Shown here piece after piece: positions 1 to 11,216 of a stretch of 60,000 nucleotides of DNA (position 1 is its first letter; the number at the start of each line of letters is the position of its first letter). The notes beneath the pieces were generated by a model. It ran no database searches, was not told the origin of the DNA, and saw nothing but the letters and a program-made list of their open reading frames with translations. Origin of the DNA: Monoplex corrugatus (taxonomy: Eukaryota > Mollusca > Gastropoda > Littorinimorpha > Ranellidae); assembly GCA_030674185.1 (NCBI GenBank), contig CM060312.1, positions 3,707,438-3,767,437 on the forward strand. Direction: 5' to 3'. Made by a program: the position numbers and the translations under genes.

Positions 1-335
1 ACCCAGACTGTGTTAATTGACTTTTCATTCTGTCTTTAGTTTAAAAACAGAATTTGGTCCATGTTGGGGTCATTACATTCATAGCGTTGATCAGTTCTGC
101 TAGTAATTGTATCGTCTGAACTTTATGTAATGTAGTGGATGCAATGGAGTGAAGCAGCCAGAAACTGCTGCAAGAGTTTTAAAACACATACACACACACT
201 ACAAAACAAAACAAAACAAAACAAAAATTTCTTACAAAGAAAGAAAGAAACAAACAAAGCAAGCCAGAAAGAGAAACTTAATTTTCCACAAGTTGGAGTA
301 CTAAGTCAATTTGGCTGATGTGCTGTATGCAGACA

Positions 336-348
336 GGTGTGTGTGTGG

Positions 349-405
<57 letters not shown>

Positions 406-416
406 CGTGCGTGCTG
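336..416. repeat. (GT)n microsatellite
   Basis: An interrupted GT dinucleotide run ends in GTGCGTGCGTGC. A short (AAAAC)n run lies upstream at about 199-225. Confidence 0.95.
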
Positions 417-673
417 TGCTACAGGTTTTTCTATGGTCTGGCTGACTCAAAAAGTTCTGTCCGCATTGAACATTATGCTATGCTATACACCTGTACAGTC
501 ATGCATGATAAAGAGAAAGGGAGAAGCCCTGTATAGGCTGTAATTATCATAATTGTACACACATAGTGAGTTCAGTCCAACCTACAACATTATTATTTAA
601 AAACATTGGCCCCATTCACTGCCCATCTGAATGTTTCCATCATTCTGAGGTCGCCGCTCACTGTTTCAAAGGT

Positions 674-712
674 CCCCCGCCCCCCCTCCCCCTCCCCCCC
701 CCCCCCCCCCCT
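674..712. repeat. C-rich homopolymer tract
   Basis: This is almost pure C on the + strand, with an uninterrupted C run of about 20 near 691-710. Its length is unreliable in any sequencing technology. It gives a proline run in one frame, which I do not regard as coding. Confidence 0.9.
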
Positions 713-831
713 CTTTCTGCTCTTCAGCTCAAGACCTACAGCGTAGGGTGCCAGGCTGAGGGTTTAGAAGGTGCTGGTTTGGTGGGGCAAGGAACTGGTG
801 AGTGGGCAGGAGTCTTGTCTGCTAAACAATG

Positions 832-1350
832 ACACATCTATAGTCTATTGTCACTGCTGAACGTGGTACGTGGTAATACTGATTGAACAAACTGCTACAA
901 CATATGACAATCTATAGTTATTGTTCACATGCTGAAGTGGTACGGTAACTACCTGAATTGTACAGTAAACAGTCATACATTGTGTAGTAAGACAAGAGAA
1001 GTAAAGAACACGACACATCTATAGATTGTTCTGTTCACATGCTGAACGTGGTACTTGGTAACTACCTGAATTTGTACAGTACAGTCATACATGTGTAGTA
1101 AGACAAGAGAAGTAAAGAGACAGAACGACACATCTATAGATTGTTCTGTTCACATGCTGAACGTGGTACTTGGTAACTACCTGAATTTGTACAGTACAGT
1201 CATACATGTGTAGTAAGACAAGAGAAGTAAAGAGACAGAACGACACATCTATAGATTGTTCTGTTCACATGCTGAACGTGGTACTTGGTAACTACCTGAA
1301 TTTGTACAGTACCAAACAGTCATACATGTGTAGTAAGACAAGAGAAATAA
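832..1350. repeat. 115-bp minisatellite, about 4 copies
   Basis: The anchor CACATCTATAGATTGTT recurs at 1014, 1129 and 1244, exactly 115 bp apart. A decayed leading copy starts near 832 and the last copy is truncated. The three inner copies are nearly identical, while the first differs by many substitutions and small gaps. That pattern fits recent expansion from one edge. Confidence 0.93.
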
Positions 1351-1498
1351 AGATTTGAGCATTATCAATAATGTCCCCCTTTTCCGTTCCATGCAATACA
1401 GAACAAGTTGACCCAGGTCTAGGGACAGGGACAACTAGAAACCTGAAGTAGCTGTAAATAGTTAGCCATCCTGACTGATTTTATTGCCTGTGTCTGCC

Positions 1499-2026
1499 TG
1501 TAAGAGTGCTGCTAGTGATATAATGATGGCCTGTAAGAGTGCTGCTAGTGATATAATGATGGCCTGTAAGAGTGCTGCTAGTGATATAATGATGGCCTGT
1601 AAGAGTGCTGCTAGTGATATAATGATGGCCTGTAAGAGTGCTGCTTGTGATATAATGATGGCCTGTAAGAGTGCTGCTAGTGATATAATGATGGCCTGTA
1701 AGAGTGCTGCTAGTGATATAATGATGGCCTGTAAGAGTGCTGCTAGTGATATAATGATGGCCTGTAAGAGTGTTGCTAGTGATATAATGATGGCCTGTAA
1801 GAGTGCTGCTTGTGATATAATGATGGCCTGTAAGAGTGCTGCTAGTGATACAATGATGGCCTGTAAGAGTGCTGCTAGTGATATAATGATGGCCTGTAAG
1901 AGTGCTGCTAGTGATATAATGATGGCCTGTAAGAGTGCTGCTAGTGATATAATGATGGCCTGTAAGAGTGCTGCTAGTGATATAATGATGGCCTGTAAGA
2001 GTGCTGCTAGTGATATAATGATGGCC
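1499..2026. repeat. 33-bp minisatellite, 16 copies
   Basis: Sixteen head-to-tail units begin with TGTAAGAGTGCTGCTAGTG. There are only a few point differences between copies and no length changes. Since 33 is a multiple of three, one frame stays open and reads as an 11-residue repeat (CKSAASDIMMA). No start context, splice signals or family similarity support a protein, so I call it an intronic tandem repeat. Confidence 0.95.
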
Positions 2027-2279
2027 TTACACCTTCACAGAGACTCTTCAACAAAAGATACCTCTAGATCACAGACAAGATAGGACAGAGTTGTAACTAT
2101 AGTAGTTAGTAATAGTACAATGACATTCAGTGCTGGGTGAGAAAATGAAGAAGGAGGGGAAACAGAGAGAGGAGAAAAAGAAAAGGAAAATCAACAAAAC
2201 AGTAACAACAAACAGTGCACAACAACAACATCATCAAAAGAAACTATTGAAATTACCATCGCCAAATAACTTCAATAGT

Positions 2280-2546
2280 TGCTTTTACAGTTGGTGGATG
2301 GAGTGTGGCAATCAAAGGGTTAAGTTTTTGCAGTCGGTGGATAGGGTGTGGGAGTCAAAGGATTAAGTTTTTGCAATTGGTGGACAGGGTGTGGGAGTCA
2401 AAGGGTTAATTTTTTGCAATTGGTGGATAGGGTGTGGGAGTCAAAGGGTTAAGTTTTTGCAGTTGGTGGATAGGGTGTGGGAGTCAAAGGGTTAAGTTTT
2501 TGCAGTTGGTGGATAGGGTGTGGGAGTCAAAGGGTTAAGTTTTGAG
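2280..2546. repeat. 43-bp minisatellite carrying the dispersed GGTGGATAGGG motif, about 6 copies
   Basis: The unit runs TTGCAG, then TTGGTGGATAGGGTGTGGG, then AGTCAAAGGGTTAAG. The same core recurs in arrays at 33.7 and 43.5 kb and in single or palindromic copies at 4.5, 6.5, 22.7 and 48.8 kb. Here the first two copies are the most diverged. Confidence 0.9.
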
Positions 2547-2756
2547 TGATGACAAGAGTTTGTTGAGTGGAGGGTGGTACATGATTTATTTCACCTGGTG
2601 ACCTGTGCCGTCTGTACTAGGAAGGGAGAACCATGCATGGATTCCTGCAACTTTACACAGGGTTTGTCTGCTGACTTCAGCTGGACCTTGATTGGTGATG
2701 CAGTAGAATTAAATTATCCTACTGAGGTGGTAAAATGAAGTCTTGTGTGTCACATG

Positions 2757-2791
2757 CACTCACTCACTCACTCACTCACTCACTCACTCAT
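2757..2791. repeat. (CACT)n microsatellite
   Basis: About eight to nine perfect CACT units are present. Confidence 0.92.
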
Positions 2792-2939
2792 TATTAGTCA
2801 CTGAAAATTAAAAGGTGTGTAACTGTAAGTGTGATTCATTCCCAACAGTGCTGAACAAAAGAGCTGTCCTTAATTATATTCTCTTTGGATAGAACAGGCT
2901 ATTTTGAAATAAGATCTAATTTAACAATTGATGCATATG

Positions 2940-2963
2940 CATACACACACACACCACTCCACA

Positions 2964-3029
<66 letters not shown>

Positions 3030-3113
3030 ACACACACACAGGACACACAAACACACGCACAGACACACACACCAACACAACACACACACACACACACACA
3101 CACACCAACACAC

Positions 3114-3177
<64 letters not shown>

Positions 3178-3227
3178 ACACACACACACACACACACCAC
3201 ACACCAGCACACACAACACAACACACA

Positions 3228-3258
<31 letters not shown>

Positions 3259-3292
3259 CAACACACACACCACAGACAGAGCAGCACAAGAT

Positions 3293-3363
<71 letters not shown>
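2940..3363. repeat. (CA)n followed by (GA)n compound microsatellite
   Basis: Roughly 340 bp of interrupted CA repeat is followed from about 3292 by about 70 bp of GA repeat. Several long ORFs on both strands here are simple Thr-His or Cys-Val repeats and are not genes. Confidence 0.97.
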
Positions 3364-3364
<1 letters not shown>

Positions 3365-3893
3365 CAGCCGTAATTTCACAGTATCGTGATCATGCATAGA
3401 AAAGACCATTTGTGGTAAGAAATGCTACGGTTTTTGTTGTTGTTTTTTTTTAGACACAAGGCTGCATATATATTATTCATCAATACACTCATTCAATATA
3501 TGTTTCACTTCATTTTGAAATTTCAGCTGACGCCAGGTGTTAGTCTTGGTGAATAATTATTCTATATTGACATCAGTGATAATGATAATACTTATGATAA
3601 TGTCATATAACGCAGTACTGCAAAACAGTGAGCTCAGATTGTTAAAAATATTACAATAAAGTTTTAAAAAATCGCATTATGAAATATGTGCATCAGTACG
3701 AAATAGATTTATAATTATTAGCAAAGCAAAAAAGAAAAGCATCATAAATCTAATTTACTGTCAACAGATTTCAGTGAGAATGTCAAGTGATGTTTTTCTA
3801 ACTCTAAGTCTGTGAAAAGGCATCATTTTTCTAGTTGTGATGATTTAATGTTCATAACTAAATGGGAGAGAAAAAAACCTAGTTTTCCTCTGA

Positions 3894-4023
<130 letters not shown>

Positions 4024-4489
4024 TATTTATGAAAGGAAAAATGTGCATAATGAAAATATGACATTTTACATGTTTCCTACTCTGTAGCTAACTACGTCTT
4101 TCATGTTTATGTTGGTGATGGCTAATATTTTGGAAAATAAAACTTTATGCATATTAATTAATATAAATCAGGCTGAAATAGCACGTTTTGCTTTCGCTAC
4201 GTTTCTTTGTTTTATCCTTGTTGATGTTTGGAGTTCATTGAAGAAGGATTCATAACACTTAGACTTTAGACAGTTCATATTTGTACAGACAATCTGCCTG
4301 TATTCTGCCTCAAGTGATTGCTATCTTTTTGTATTGTTGTGAACTGTCCGTGAACTCTATGTACTGTCTGTGACATGCCAGATGATGATGATACTACTAC
4401 TGCTACTACTACTGGTAATGATAATAATATCAAGTCTGTAGGTTAGAGTATGTGTATGAAAACCAAAGTTCCCTTTGTCAAAAAGAATG

Positions 4490-4578
4490 GTGGAGATTAA
4501 AGGTTTCAGTCCCTCATCCTAACACCGTACTCCCACCATCCTCATAGTGGTGGATAAGGGGAGGGAGTGAAAGGGTTA
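4490..4578. repeat. Decayed copy of the dispersed GGTGGAT...AAAGGGTT motif
   Basis: The left half reads AAAGGTTTCAGTCCCTCATCC. The right half, GTGGTGGATAAGGGGAGGG followed by AGTGAAAGGGTTA, is its approximate inverted partner. The arrangement matches the cleaner palindrome at 6511-6590. Confidence 0.55.
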
Positions 4579-4661
4579 CAAAGGCTGTTGGCTGTTTGGC
4601 TGTCTTCCACTGAAAAAGAAAGTTTCCATTTTTTTTCACTGCTCTGTCCTGTGATCTTATC

Positions 4662-4690
4662 CCTCTGTGTGTGTGTGCGTGCGCGCGCGC

Positions 4691-4749
<59 letters not shown>
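4662..4749. repeat. (GT)n microsatellite
   Basis: The GT run has a GCGCGCGCGTGCGT segment near its 5' end. Alternating purine-pyrimidine sequence of this kind can adopt Z-DNA. Confidence 0.95.
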
Positions 4750-4750
<1 letters not shown>

Positions 4751-5224
4751 ACCTTTTTGAGGTTTCTTTGATAGTAATTGGAAGTGAAAAGACAGCTACA
4801 GCAGTTTACTTTTTTTTCCATTTTATATAAGAAATGATGAAGGCTGGTAACAGGCTGGTAACATATTTATGTGCTGCATCACAAACAGAGAAACAAGCAA
4901 ACTGAAAGCAATCAAACAAAAATAGACCTGGGGGAAAAAGACTTCCATGTCTAAGAGTAAGAAGTGAGATGTGATCATGGCAGAATGTCAAAATATTATA
5001 AACAGTGGAATTGGAGAAGGTCTGGACATGCCTTCCTATCCTCCCCTTCCCAGTTTACATACAATGTGCTTTATGCTCTGAGTTTTGGTTGTTGTTGGGT
5101 CAGTGCCTTGTTGAATGATGACAATGTGTGCTTTGGTTTGATTGTTTCAAGATTTGGCATCTTATATCAGTTATAAATATCATTATTATGTGGACTGATC
5201 CCATCTGTGCTCCTCTATACTTTG

Positions 5225-5330
5225 TGTTCAAAGTGATTTGATCCCTTCATGAGTCAGGTTTTTTGTAGAGTTGTCATCCACGTTTTGACCTCTAGGTGTG
5301 GTCTTCATCAGAATGTGTCTTATTATCTAG
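5225..5330 (-). other. Hammerhead-ribozyme-like motif (degenerate)
   Basis: Read on the minus strand, an exact CTGATGA box (5311-5305) is followed by A, then GACC, a 9-nt loop and GGTC, which form a 4-bp stem. Then comes AAAACGTGG. This is the order of a hammerhead core: CUGANGA, stem II, GAAA. The expected first G of the GAAA box is A here, and I cannot draw convincing stems I and III. Hammerhead motifs are established in Penelope-like elements and retrozymes of invertebrates, so this may be a fossil of one. Confidence 0.35.
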
Positions 5331-5559
5331 TTAAAGCTATGTTTGATTTGCCTTCTGTGCGAGTGACGATCACATGATGTGAGAATTGCGTATTTGCTCA
5401 AGAGGGAATTGTCACACTCAGAAAATTATGGCGTCTGCCCAAATGTGCCAGCAGTTGTGTGGCAGATTTCATAACTGTGCCAAAATCGTGTGTTGGCAAG
5501 GTACTGAAAGGAACCTGTAAAACACTGACACCACCAGAATGATTACAGCATTAAGATAC

Positions 5560-5665
5560 ATACACTGAACAAGCCAACCTTGATGCTGTTAGCAGGGATT
5601 GAACTCAAGACATGACATCTTAAGTCCACAGCTCTGTCAAAAGAACCAGCCAATCTGCATTAATT
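5560..5665 (-). mobile_element. Decayed tRNA-derived SINE head
   Basis: On the minus strand a pol III B-box-like GAGTTCAATCCC (5606-5595) is preceded by an anticodon-arm-like GTGGACTTAAGATGTC and a D-arm-like TTGGCTGGTT. The spacing is tRNA-like but the arms are imperfect. A similar head lies at 18.38 kb. The flanks 5340-5560 and 5665-5879 show nothing I can name. Confidence 0.5.
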
Positions 5666-5879
5666 TGATTAAAAAACAACAAAAACAAAAAAACAAACGT
5701 CTGTAGGTTGCAGGGAGCTCAAACGAGTCAAAGCTAGCATGTCAGTTCAGTGATGATGGATCACCATAATGTCAGTGCTTCTGTCATTTGTCTTCATGAA
5801 TTATGAAAATAAATGTGGAAATATGATTAGGCATGGCGGCAGAGGAATAAATGAGGATGGATGCTTTTGATTGTTGCAG

Positions 5880-5999
5880 GCACAACACGAGCAACCAGGC
5901 CAGGGGAGACAAATGGTGTGGATTACAATTTCATGACACTGGAAGAGTTTGCTGTTCTTGAAAAGAGTGGGGAACTCTTGGAGAGTGGCATTTTTGATG
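5880..5999 (+). CDS. MAGI: MAGI exon: C-terminal part of the guanylate-kinase-like region
   Basis: This internal exon is 120 nt long, phase 1 at both ends. It encodes a segment starting [20 protein letters not shown] and ending ESGIFD, with the last glycine codon split across the junction. It matches the conserved MAGI stretch around GVDYNF(L/M)T-x-EEF and the following LLE-x-G. MAGI proteins are multidomain scaffolds at epithelial and neuronal junctions, with the order PDZ0, guanylate-kinase-like, two WW, several PDZ. The acceptor is TTGTTGCAG and the donor is G|GTAAGT. The frame continues exactly into 8134. The upstream exons for PDZ0 and the rest of the kinase-like region are outside the window. 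Invertebrates usually have one MAGI gene, so I give no paralogue number. Confidence 0.93.
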
Positions 6000-6469
6000 G
6001 TAAGTTAACAGGGACAGCAAAAGGGGAGTGTAATATGTCATGGTGTTTTTGTTTTTAATTGTGTTTGAAATAAAATACTGGTTGGCAATAGTTAATGTCA
6101 TTGTGCCCTTGACTCAAAAACCACAGCCGGCAGTGTTCTGTGGACAAACAGTGCACCAATTACGGAGCAGAGACAGAGCCACTCATGCAAACAGCCTCCA
6201 TGATTCATATTACAGATGACACAGACTATCAAGTGGTCTTACTCACAGATCTGTGCCTTCTCTGTTCTTCCCCCTCCTGGCCAAAGTATTCCAGCAAAAA
6301 ATCAGACATAATCAGAAGTTGTCCTCCAGTGGATCCCTGCTGACTGTGGGAGACCAGGAAATTTGATGGTAGATGACCTGTCAAAAACGGGAACCCAGGA
6401 AGACCAAACAGGCAACAGCATCTGCTACAATGAAAACAAGAACATTATCAGATCATTGTGTAACAGTTT

Positions 6470-6600
6470 GGCCCTTTGACTCCTGCACCCTACCCACCAA
6501 CTGCAAAAACTTAACCCTTTGAATCCCTCACCATATCCACCAGCTCCCTGCAGGAAGCTGGTGGATAGAGTTAGGGAGTCAAAGGGTTAAGATTTTGCTT
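6470..6600. mobile_element. Short palindromic element with TTAACCCTTT ends
   Basis: TTAACCCTTTGAATCCCTC at 6511 is matched by its near inverse, GGGAGTCAAAGGGTTAA, ending at 6590. The centre is CTGCAG, flanked by CCACCAGCT and AGCTGGTGG. The arms are about 37 bp with a handful of mismatches, and the similarity extends outward by GCAAAA/TTTTGC. One further reversed unit lies at 6470-6510. The TTAA termini followed by CCCTTT recall piggyBac-type MITEs, but no transposase is present, so that assignment is inference. Confidence 0.6.
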
Positions 6601-6655
6601 TGCTATCGTTGATGATAATGCAGGATGGTAGTGAATAGATGTGAATAGGGTTAGT

Positions 6656-7047
6656 CAGAGGGTGAAGCCATGGGCAGAACAGGATGATTACCACCTTTCT
6701 CCACAAAGATGGAAGTGATCCTTATGGGACTAAGAGGATGAAGCCATTGGCAGAACAGGATGATTACCACCTTTCTCCACAAAGATGGAAGTGATCCTTA
6801 TGGGACTAAGAGGATGAAGCCATTGGCAGAACAGGATGATTACCACCTTTCTCCACAAAGATGGAAGTGATCCTTATGGGACTAAGAGGATGAAGCCATG
6901 GGCAGAACAGGATGATTACCACCTTTCTCCACAAAGATGGAAGTGATCCTTATGGGACTAAGAGGATGAAGCCATTGGCAGAACAGGATGATTACCACCT
7001 TTTTCCACAAATGACAAAGATGTATTGTAAGTGATCCTTATGGGACT
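6656..7047. repeat. 76-bp minisatellite, about 5 copies
   Basis: The anchor AGAGGATGAAGCCATTGGC recurs every 76 bp (6732, 6808, 6884, 6960). The inner copies are almost identical. The last copy is broken by an insertion near 7010 and the first is diverged at its 5' edge. Confidence 0.94.
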
Positions 7048-7587
7048 CTGCACTGACAATAACCAGCTCAGTGCCTGTATGAACAACTGATGCCTTCGCT
7101 GACATATCCCCGTGATCAAGAGGACCAGATACCTGATCATGTATTGCAGCAATGTTACCTCCATGACATGGAGTGACAGTGAAAATGGCCAAAACTGCTC
7201 TGACCACCAAGGTCCTTGGCAGTTGGTGAGAACTGGAGAAATGGCCACGTTCATTGCCTGATGTGGCATGACCAATATGAACAGTGAATGAAAGAAGAAG
7301 AAGAACTTTGTGTTTATTTAGAGCTGTTTTATGGAATAACATTGGGTTGTTGATAGTTAATGTCAGTGTGTCTTCACCTTCAGTTGTTGATGGTCTTTGG
7401 AGTGTCATACTGTGTGTGTTGAAACAAAGAGAAGAAGGGAGTGCAGTAAGTGTCATTGGTAGTGTGATTTTATGTTTACTTGTGAAAATGGTTTGTGCGC
7501 TTTCCCTTTTGTGAAAAAAATAATGCTACTTATGCTGATTTGTTGTCGTCTTGTATACAATGTGTGATGTGTGGTGGTGGTGGTAGT

Positions 7588-7735
<148 letters not shown>

Positions 7736-7780
7736 TTAATGTGTTTCTGAGGTAAAATGTTTTTGTGTACATGCACATTT

Positions 7781-7863
7781 TTACACACACACACAAACAC
7801 ACATGTATGCACTCAGACACAGACACACAGACACACAAACACAGACACATACACACAAACACA

Positions 7864-7906
<43 letters not shown>

Positions 7907-7963
7907 CACACACACACACACACACACAGAGTCACACACACACACACAGTCACACACACAGAG

Positions 7964-8056
<93 letters not shown>
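7781..8056. repeat. (CA)n microsatellite ending about 80 nt before a MAGI exon
   Basis: This is about 275 bp of CA repeat with scattered CAGA and GAGTCA interruptions; the last 80 bp are pure. CA-rich RNA is an established hnRNP L binding sequence in vertebrates, and the tract lies directly upstream of the 8134 acceptor. Confidence 0.96.
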
Positions 8057-8058
<2 letters not shown>

Positions 8059-8133
8059 TACACCACCTTGATAGTCACATCACACCACAAAATCAGTAAA
8101 TGATAAAAGACCAACAATGTCTTTGTTACACAG

Positions 8134-8422
8134 GCAATCACTATGGCACACCCAAGCCACCCAAAGAACCCACCGCCCCTCTGGTTCGTCGCTCCAACTC
8201 CACAGCGGCGGGTCTGCCTGGAGGTCAGAACAGGATCCCACCCCAACGCAAACGTTCCCAGAGCGGGTCAGAATTACCTCAGGACACGTTTGAGGACGAG
8301 TATGTGCAGCCGTTCACGCGCAAAAAGTCTCTGGAGCGTGCGCATAGTGCGTCAAACCTGGGTCCCCTGCCTTCCAACTGGGAGATGTCCTTTACTGATG
8401 ATGGCCACCCCTACTTTATTGA
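8134..8422 (+). CDS. MAGI: MAGI exon: linker and first half of WW domain 1
   Basis: This internal exon is 289 nt long, entering in phase 1 and leaving in phase 2. It begins GNHYGTPKPPKEP, the most conserved MAGI signature after the kinase-like region. The next 60 or so residues are a basic, serine-rich linker with RRSNS, RKRSQSG and RKKSLERAHSAS. The exon ends in the first part of a WW domain, LPSNWEMSFTDDGHPYFI, containing the first signature tryptophan. The final Asp codon is completed by C at 12108. The acceptor is GTTACACAG and the donor is GA|GTAAGT. The linker is shorter than in vertebrate MAGI proteins as I remember them. WW domains of this class bind proline-rich PPxY-type ligands; that is family knowledge. 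Confidence 0.95.
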
Positions 8423-8993
8423 GTAAGTCATCTTCAGCAAAACGGGGTCATGGTTGAAATGTATCCATATATTGGCAACTGATCAGAAATATTGAATTGG
8501 TGACTGATAAAACACGTATACATGTATGTTTGCTGATGTGTGAATCTGTCATAATTGAAAAGTAACTTCAAGAATGCTGAAGCTGGCTCTGGTAACTTTT
8601 GTTCAGCAGAATTTTCTTAAATATGTTCTCGCAGAATTTTCTTTAATATTCATCATCTTCATCATGTGCCATGCTGCATGACATTGGCAATCATGGTCCT
8701 CCATACGAATCTATCCTTTGTCACTACAAGTATAACTCCTGCCCTGGTTGTCCCCACACACTCTGCAAAACTGTCAAATATTTAATGTTATATTGCGAAA
8801 ACACCTTGAAAATAATACTATTGGACTTGAAGGAAGGAAAATGTTCTCAAGGACACATTGAGGAGGAACAAGAAATGTGGGTGGAAAAGAGAAGGTGGAG
8901 GGAAGGGGGAAGGAGGAAGAGAGAAATAGAGAGAAAGAAGTCTTCCTGGTTCAGCAAAGAGTTGAAATTTAAAAGATTGTGACGATACAATCA

Positions 8994-9240
8994 AGTGTCA
9001 TCCACTTTACGGACGTGTCAGAGTTATCTTAAGGGTGTTGCTGGGATTTCATGACCAACATTGCAAGTACCCATATCTCTCAGCCCTACATGACACCAGG
9101 ATATAATTATTATTATTATTTATTATTATTATTATTATTATTAATATGATTATTGTTATTACAGGAAGTGTAGAGCACAGCCTTACCTCACAGTCTCGAT
9201 CCATAGCACAGTCATCAACAAATCTGTCTCCTAAATCATC
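8994..9240 (+). mobile_element. Headless, diverged relative of the 58.35-kb SINE
   Basis: Matches to 58505-58660 are in the same order: CCACTT(T/C)..GGA, a GGGTGTT box, TGACCAACA..GCA, CATATCTCTCAGCCC against TATATCTCTAGACC, GACACCAGGATAT against GATGCCAGGATAT, and AGAGCACAGCC. An (ATT)n run of about 55 bp at 9103-9150 interrupts it. No tRNA-like head is visible, so it is 5'-truncated or decayed. Confidence 0.65.
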
Positions 9241-9965
9241 CTAGCAGTGTAAAGCTTGTCTACAAATCCATAGTCCTACTTGCCCTGTTGTCATGGTGAC
9301 CTTGGTCACAGTTCCCTCTGCAGCTTCTGTGTTGGAAATTACTTTGTCAGTTTATGTCAGAATCTTTGGTGTGGGAAGTTTTGGGAGGTGTCATTGGATG
9401 GATGTGGTGGTGATTCACAAGGGGAAGTAATCCAAAGCAAAAAGTAATTTCAAACGATACAGGACAGTTGTGCGGGCTTGGGTCATTACCAGCCGAAAAC
9501 AATACCAGCACAATTGTCCAACTTGGCAGATACTTTACTTTCTGACCCTGACTGAACCTGTCTGCCTATGAGCAAATCACATCAGTTTAATTCAGTAATC
9601 AATGAAACGTAAAATGTGAAAACCTGTAAAAAGCATTGCAAAAATATTCATATGTTAAGATCTTGTAAGAAAATGATCATATGATAGTAGGTTGACAGTT
9701 AACTTCGTCATGTAGATGTGGTTGTCACGGTGAAAAGTGCTCATGTTTCTGTGAGTTACATTAGCAGTCACAGCTATTTTGTTTGTTCCATAAACTATAA
9801 AGTCTTCCACTTCCATCAGAGAGGCCCTGTAAGGATAACTTAATTTCCATTTGTTTCCAAGTAATTGTTCTTAAGTGCAACTGTCCACTGATGGGAAACA
9901 TGTGTGTTATAGCCTTTTTATAAACCCAGTATTTCCATACCACAACTGAGAAGTTAAACATATTT

Positions 9966-10062
9966 AAGTGAAACTGTCCCAGTGAGAAACTGTCCCAGTG
10001 AGAAACTGTCTGAGAAACTGTCCCAGTGAGAAACCGTCCCAGTGAGAAACTGTCTCAGTGAG
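9966..10062. repeat. 16-bp minisatellite, about 6 copies
   Basis: The unit is GAAACTGTCCCAGTGA, with one copy shortened and one ending CTCAGTGA. Confidence 0.9.
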
Positions 10063-10249
10063 ATAGTTCATTCATCAGCAACACTTGATTCTGTAAAACT
10101 ATAACTGAACCTTGGCCACACTGGAGGCACCAGTAATACTTTTTGTTATAGAAACAAGAATAACAGTTCAGCTGTTTGTGGCTTGATTGGTAGCATGCGT
10201 TTGCATAGATGAAAATCTTGCTAGAGAAGACCTTTGTGCATGCGTCCTT

Positions 10250-10665
10250 TTATTTGCCTTGCTGTGCATGGGTACCTGACCATACTCAGGATTAGAGAAT
10301 GCATGTGACCTTCTGTCTGCCCAGCTATGCAGGATGTCTGCCCAGCTGTGCAGGGGTACCTGACCATATTCAGGATTAGGGAATGCCTGTGATCTTCTGT
10401 CTGCCCAGCTATGCAGGATGCTATGCAGGATGTCTGCCCAGCTGTGCATGAGTACCTGACCATATACAGGATTAGGGAATGCCTGTGATCTTCTGTCTGT
10501 CCAGCTATGCAGGATGCTATGCAGGATGTCTGCCCAGCTGTGCATGAGTACCTGACCATATACAGGATTAGGGAATGCCTGTGATCTTCTGTCTGCCCAG
10601 CTATGCAGGATGCTATGCAGGATGTCTGCCCAGCTGTGCATGAGTACCTGACTGTATACAGGATT
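10250..10665. repeat. 96-bp minisatellite, about 4 copies
   Basis: The copies share GGATTAGGGAATGCCTGTGA and CTGTCTGCCCAGCTATGCAGG. Each full unit also contains an internal duplication of ATGCAGGATG. The first copy lacks that duplication, which suggests it arose before the array expanded. The minus-strand 32-residue repeat ORF follows from the period of 96. Confidence 0.92.
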
Positions 10666-11216
10666 AAGTAGAGAGCGAAAGAGAACAGAAACAAGTATAC
10701 CCCATAATGATGAATAACACAGCAGAAGGGACAGCTGGTGCTTGCCCAGTGTTTCCAGTGTCAGTACCTGCACATTAGAGAGACAGACAGGCATCTTGAC
10801 CACAAATTGAAATGAAATGAAGTATAACTTCATTTTCCAATGGTGTAGGTATTAGCACATAGACCAGTGACATATCTGCCATTGTTAACCTACTTATGTT
10901 TAAATATAACAATAGAAAATATGATATTGCAACAGAGTAAAACTTGAAACAAATTAGGGGGAAAAAAACCCCCACCAAACCGTTGTATAGGGAGACTTTC
11001 TGTCAGGTAGTGCTCATCCCTGTTTCCAATCTTGGTGCCTACGCTTCAGAGAGACACAGTCAAACAAAAGTTGCGCAGAGAGATTGATTGATCTCTGTTT
11101 TCCCGCTATAGAGAGAATGATATCTATAGTGCAGCCATGTTTGGTCAGCAGTCCTTATCTGACAGTTGTAATCTTTTCTGGATAAAGTTGAAATAAAACA
11201 TTTGTAAGAGTATGAA

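Noticed and set aside
1484..2083. Plus-strand ORF with an 11-residue repeat (CKSAASDIMMA)
   Set aside because: The 33-bp repeat lies within an intron. One frame is open because the period is divisible by three; no independent coding evidence.
6992..7456. Minus-strand ORF of 154 codons overlapping the 76-bp array end
   Set aside because: Part lies in the minisatellite. The remainder has no recognised domain, and no family could be named from sequence alone.
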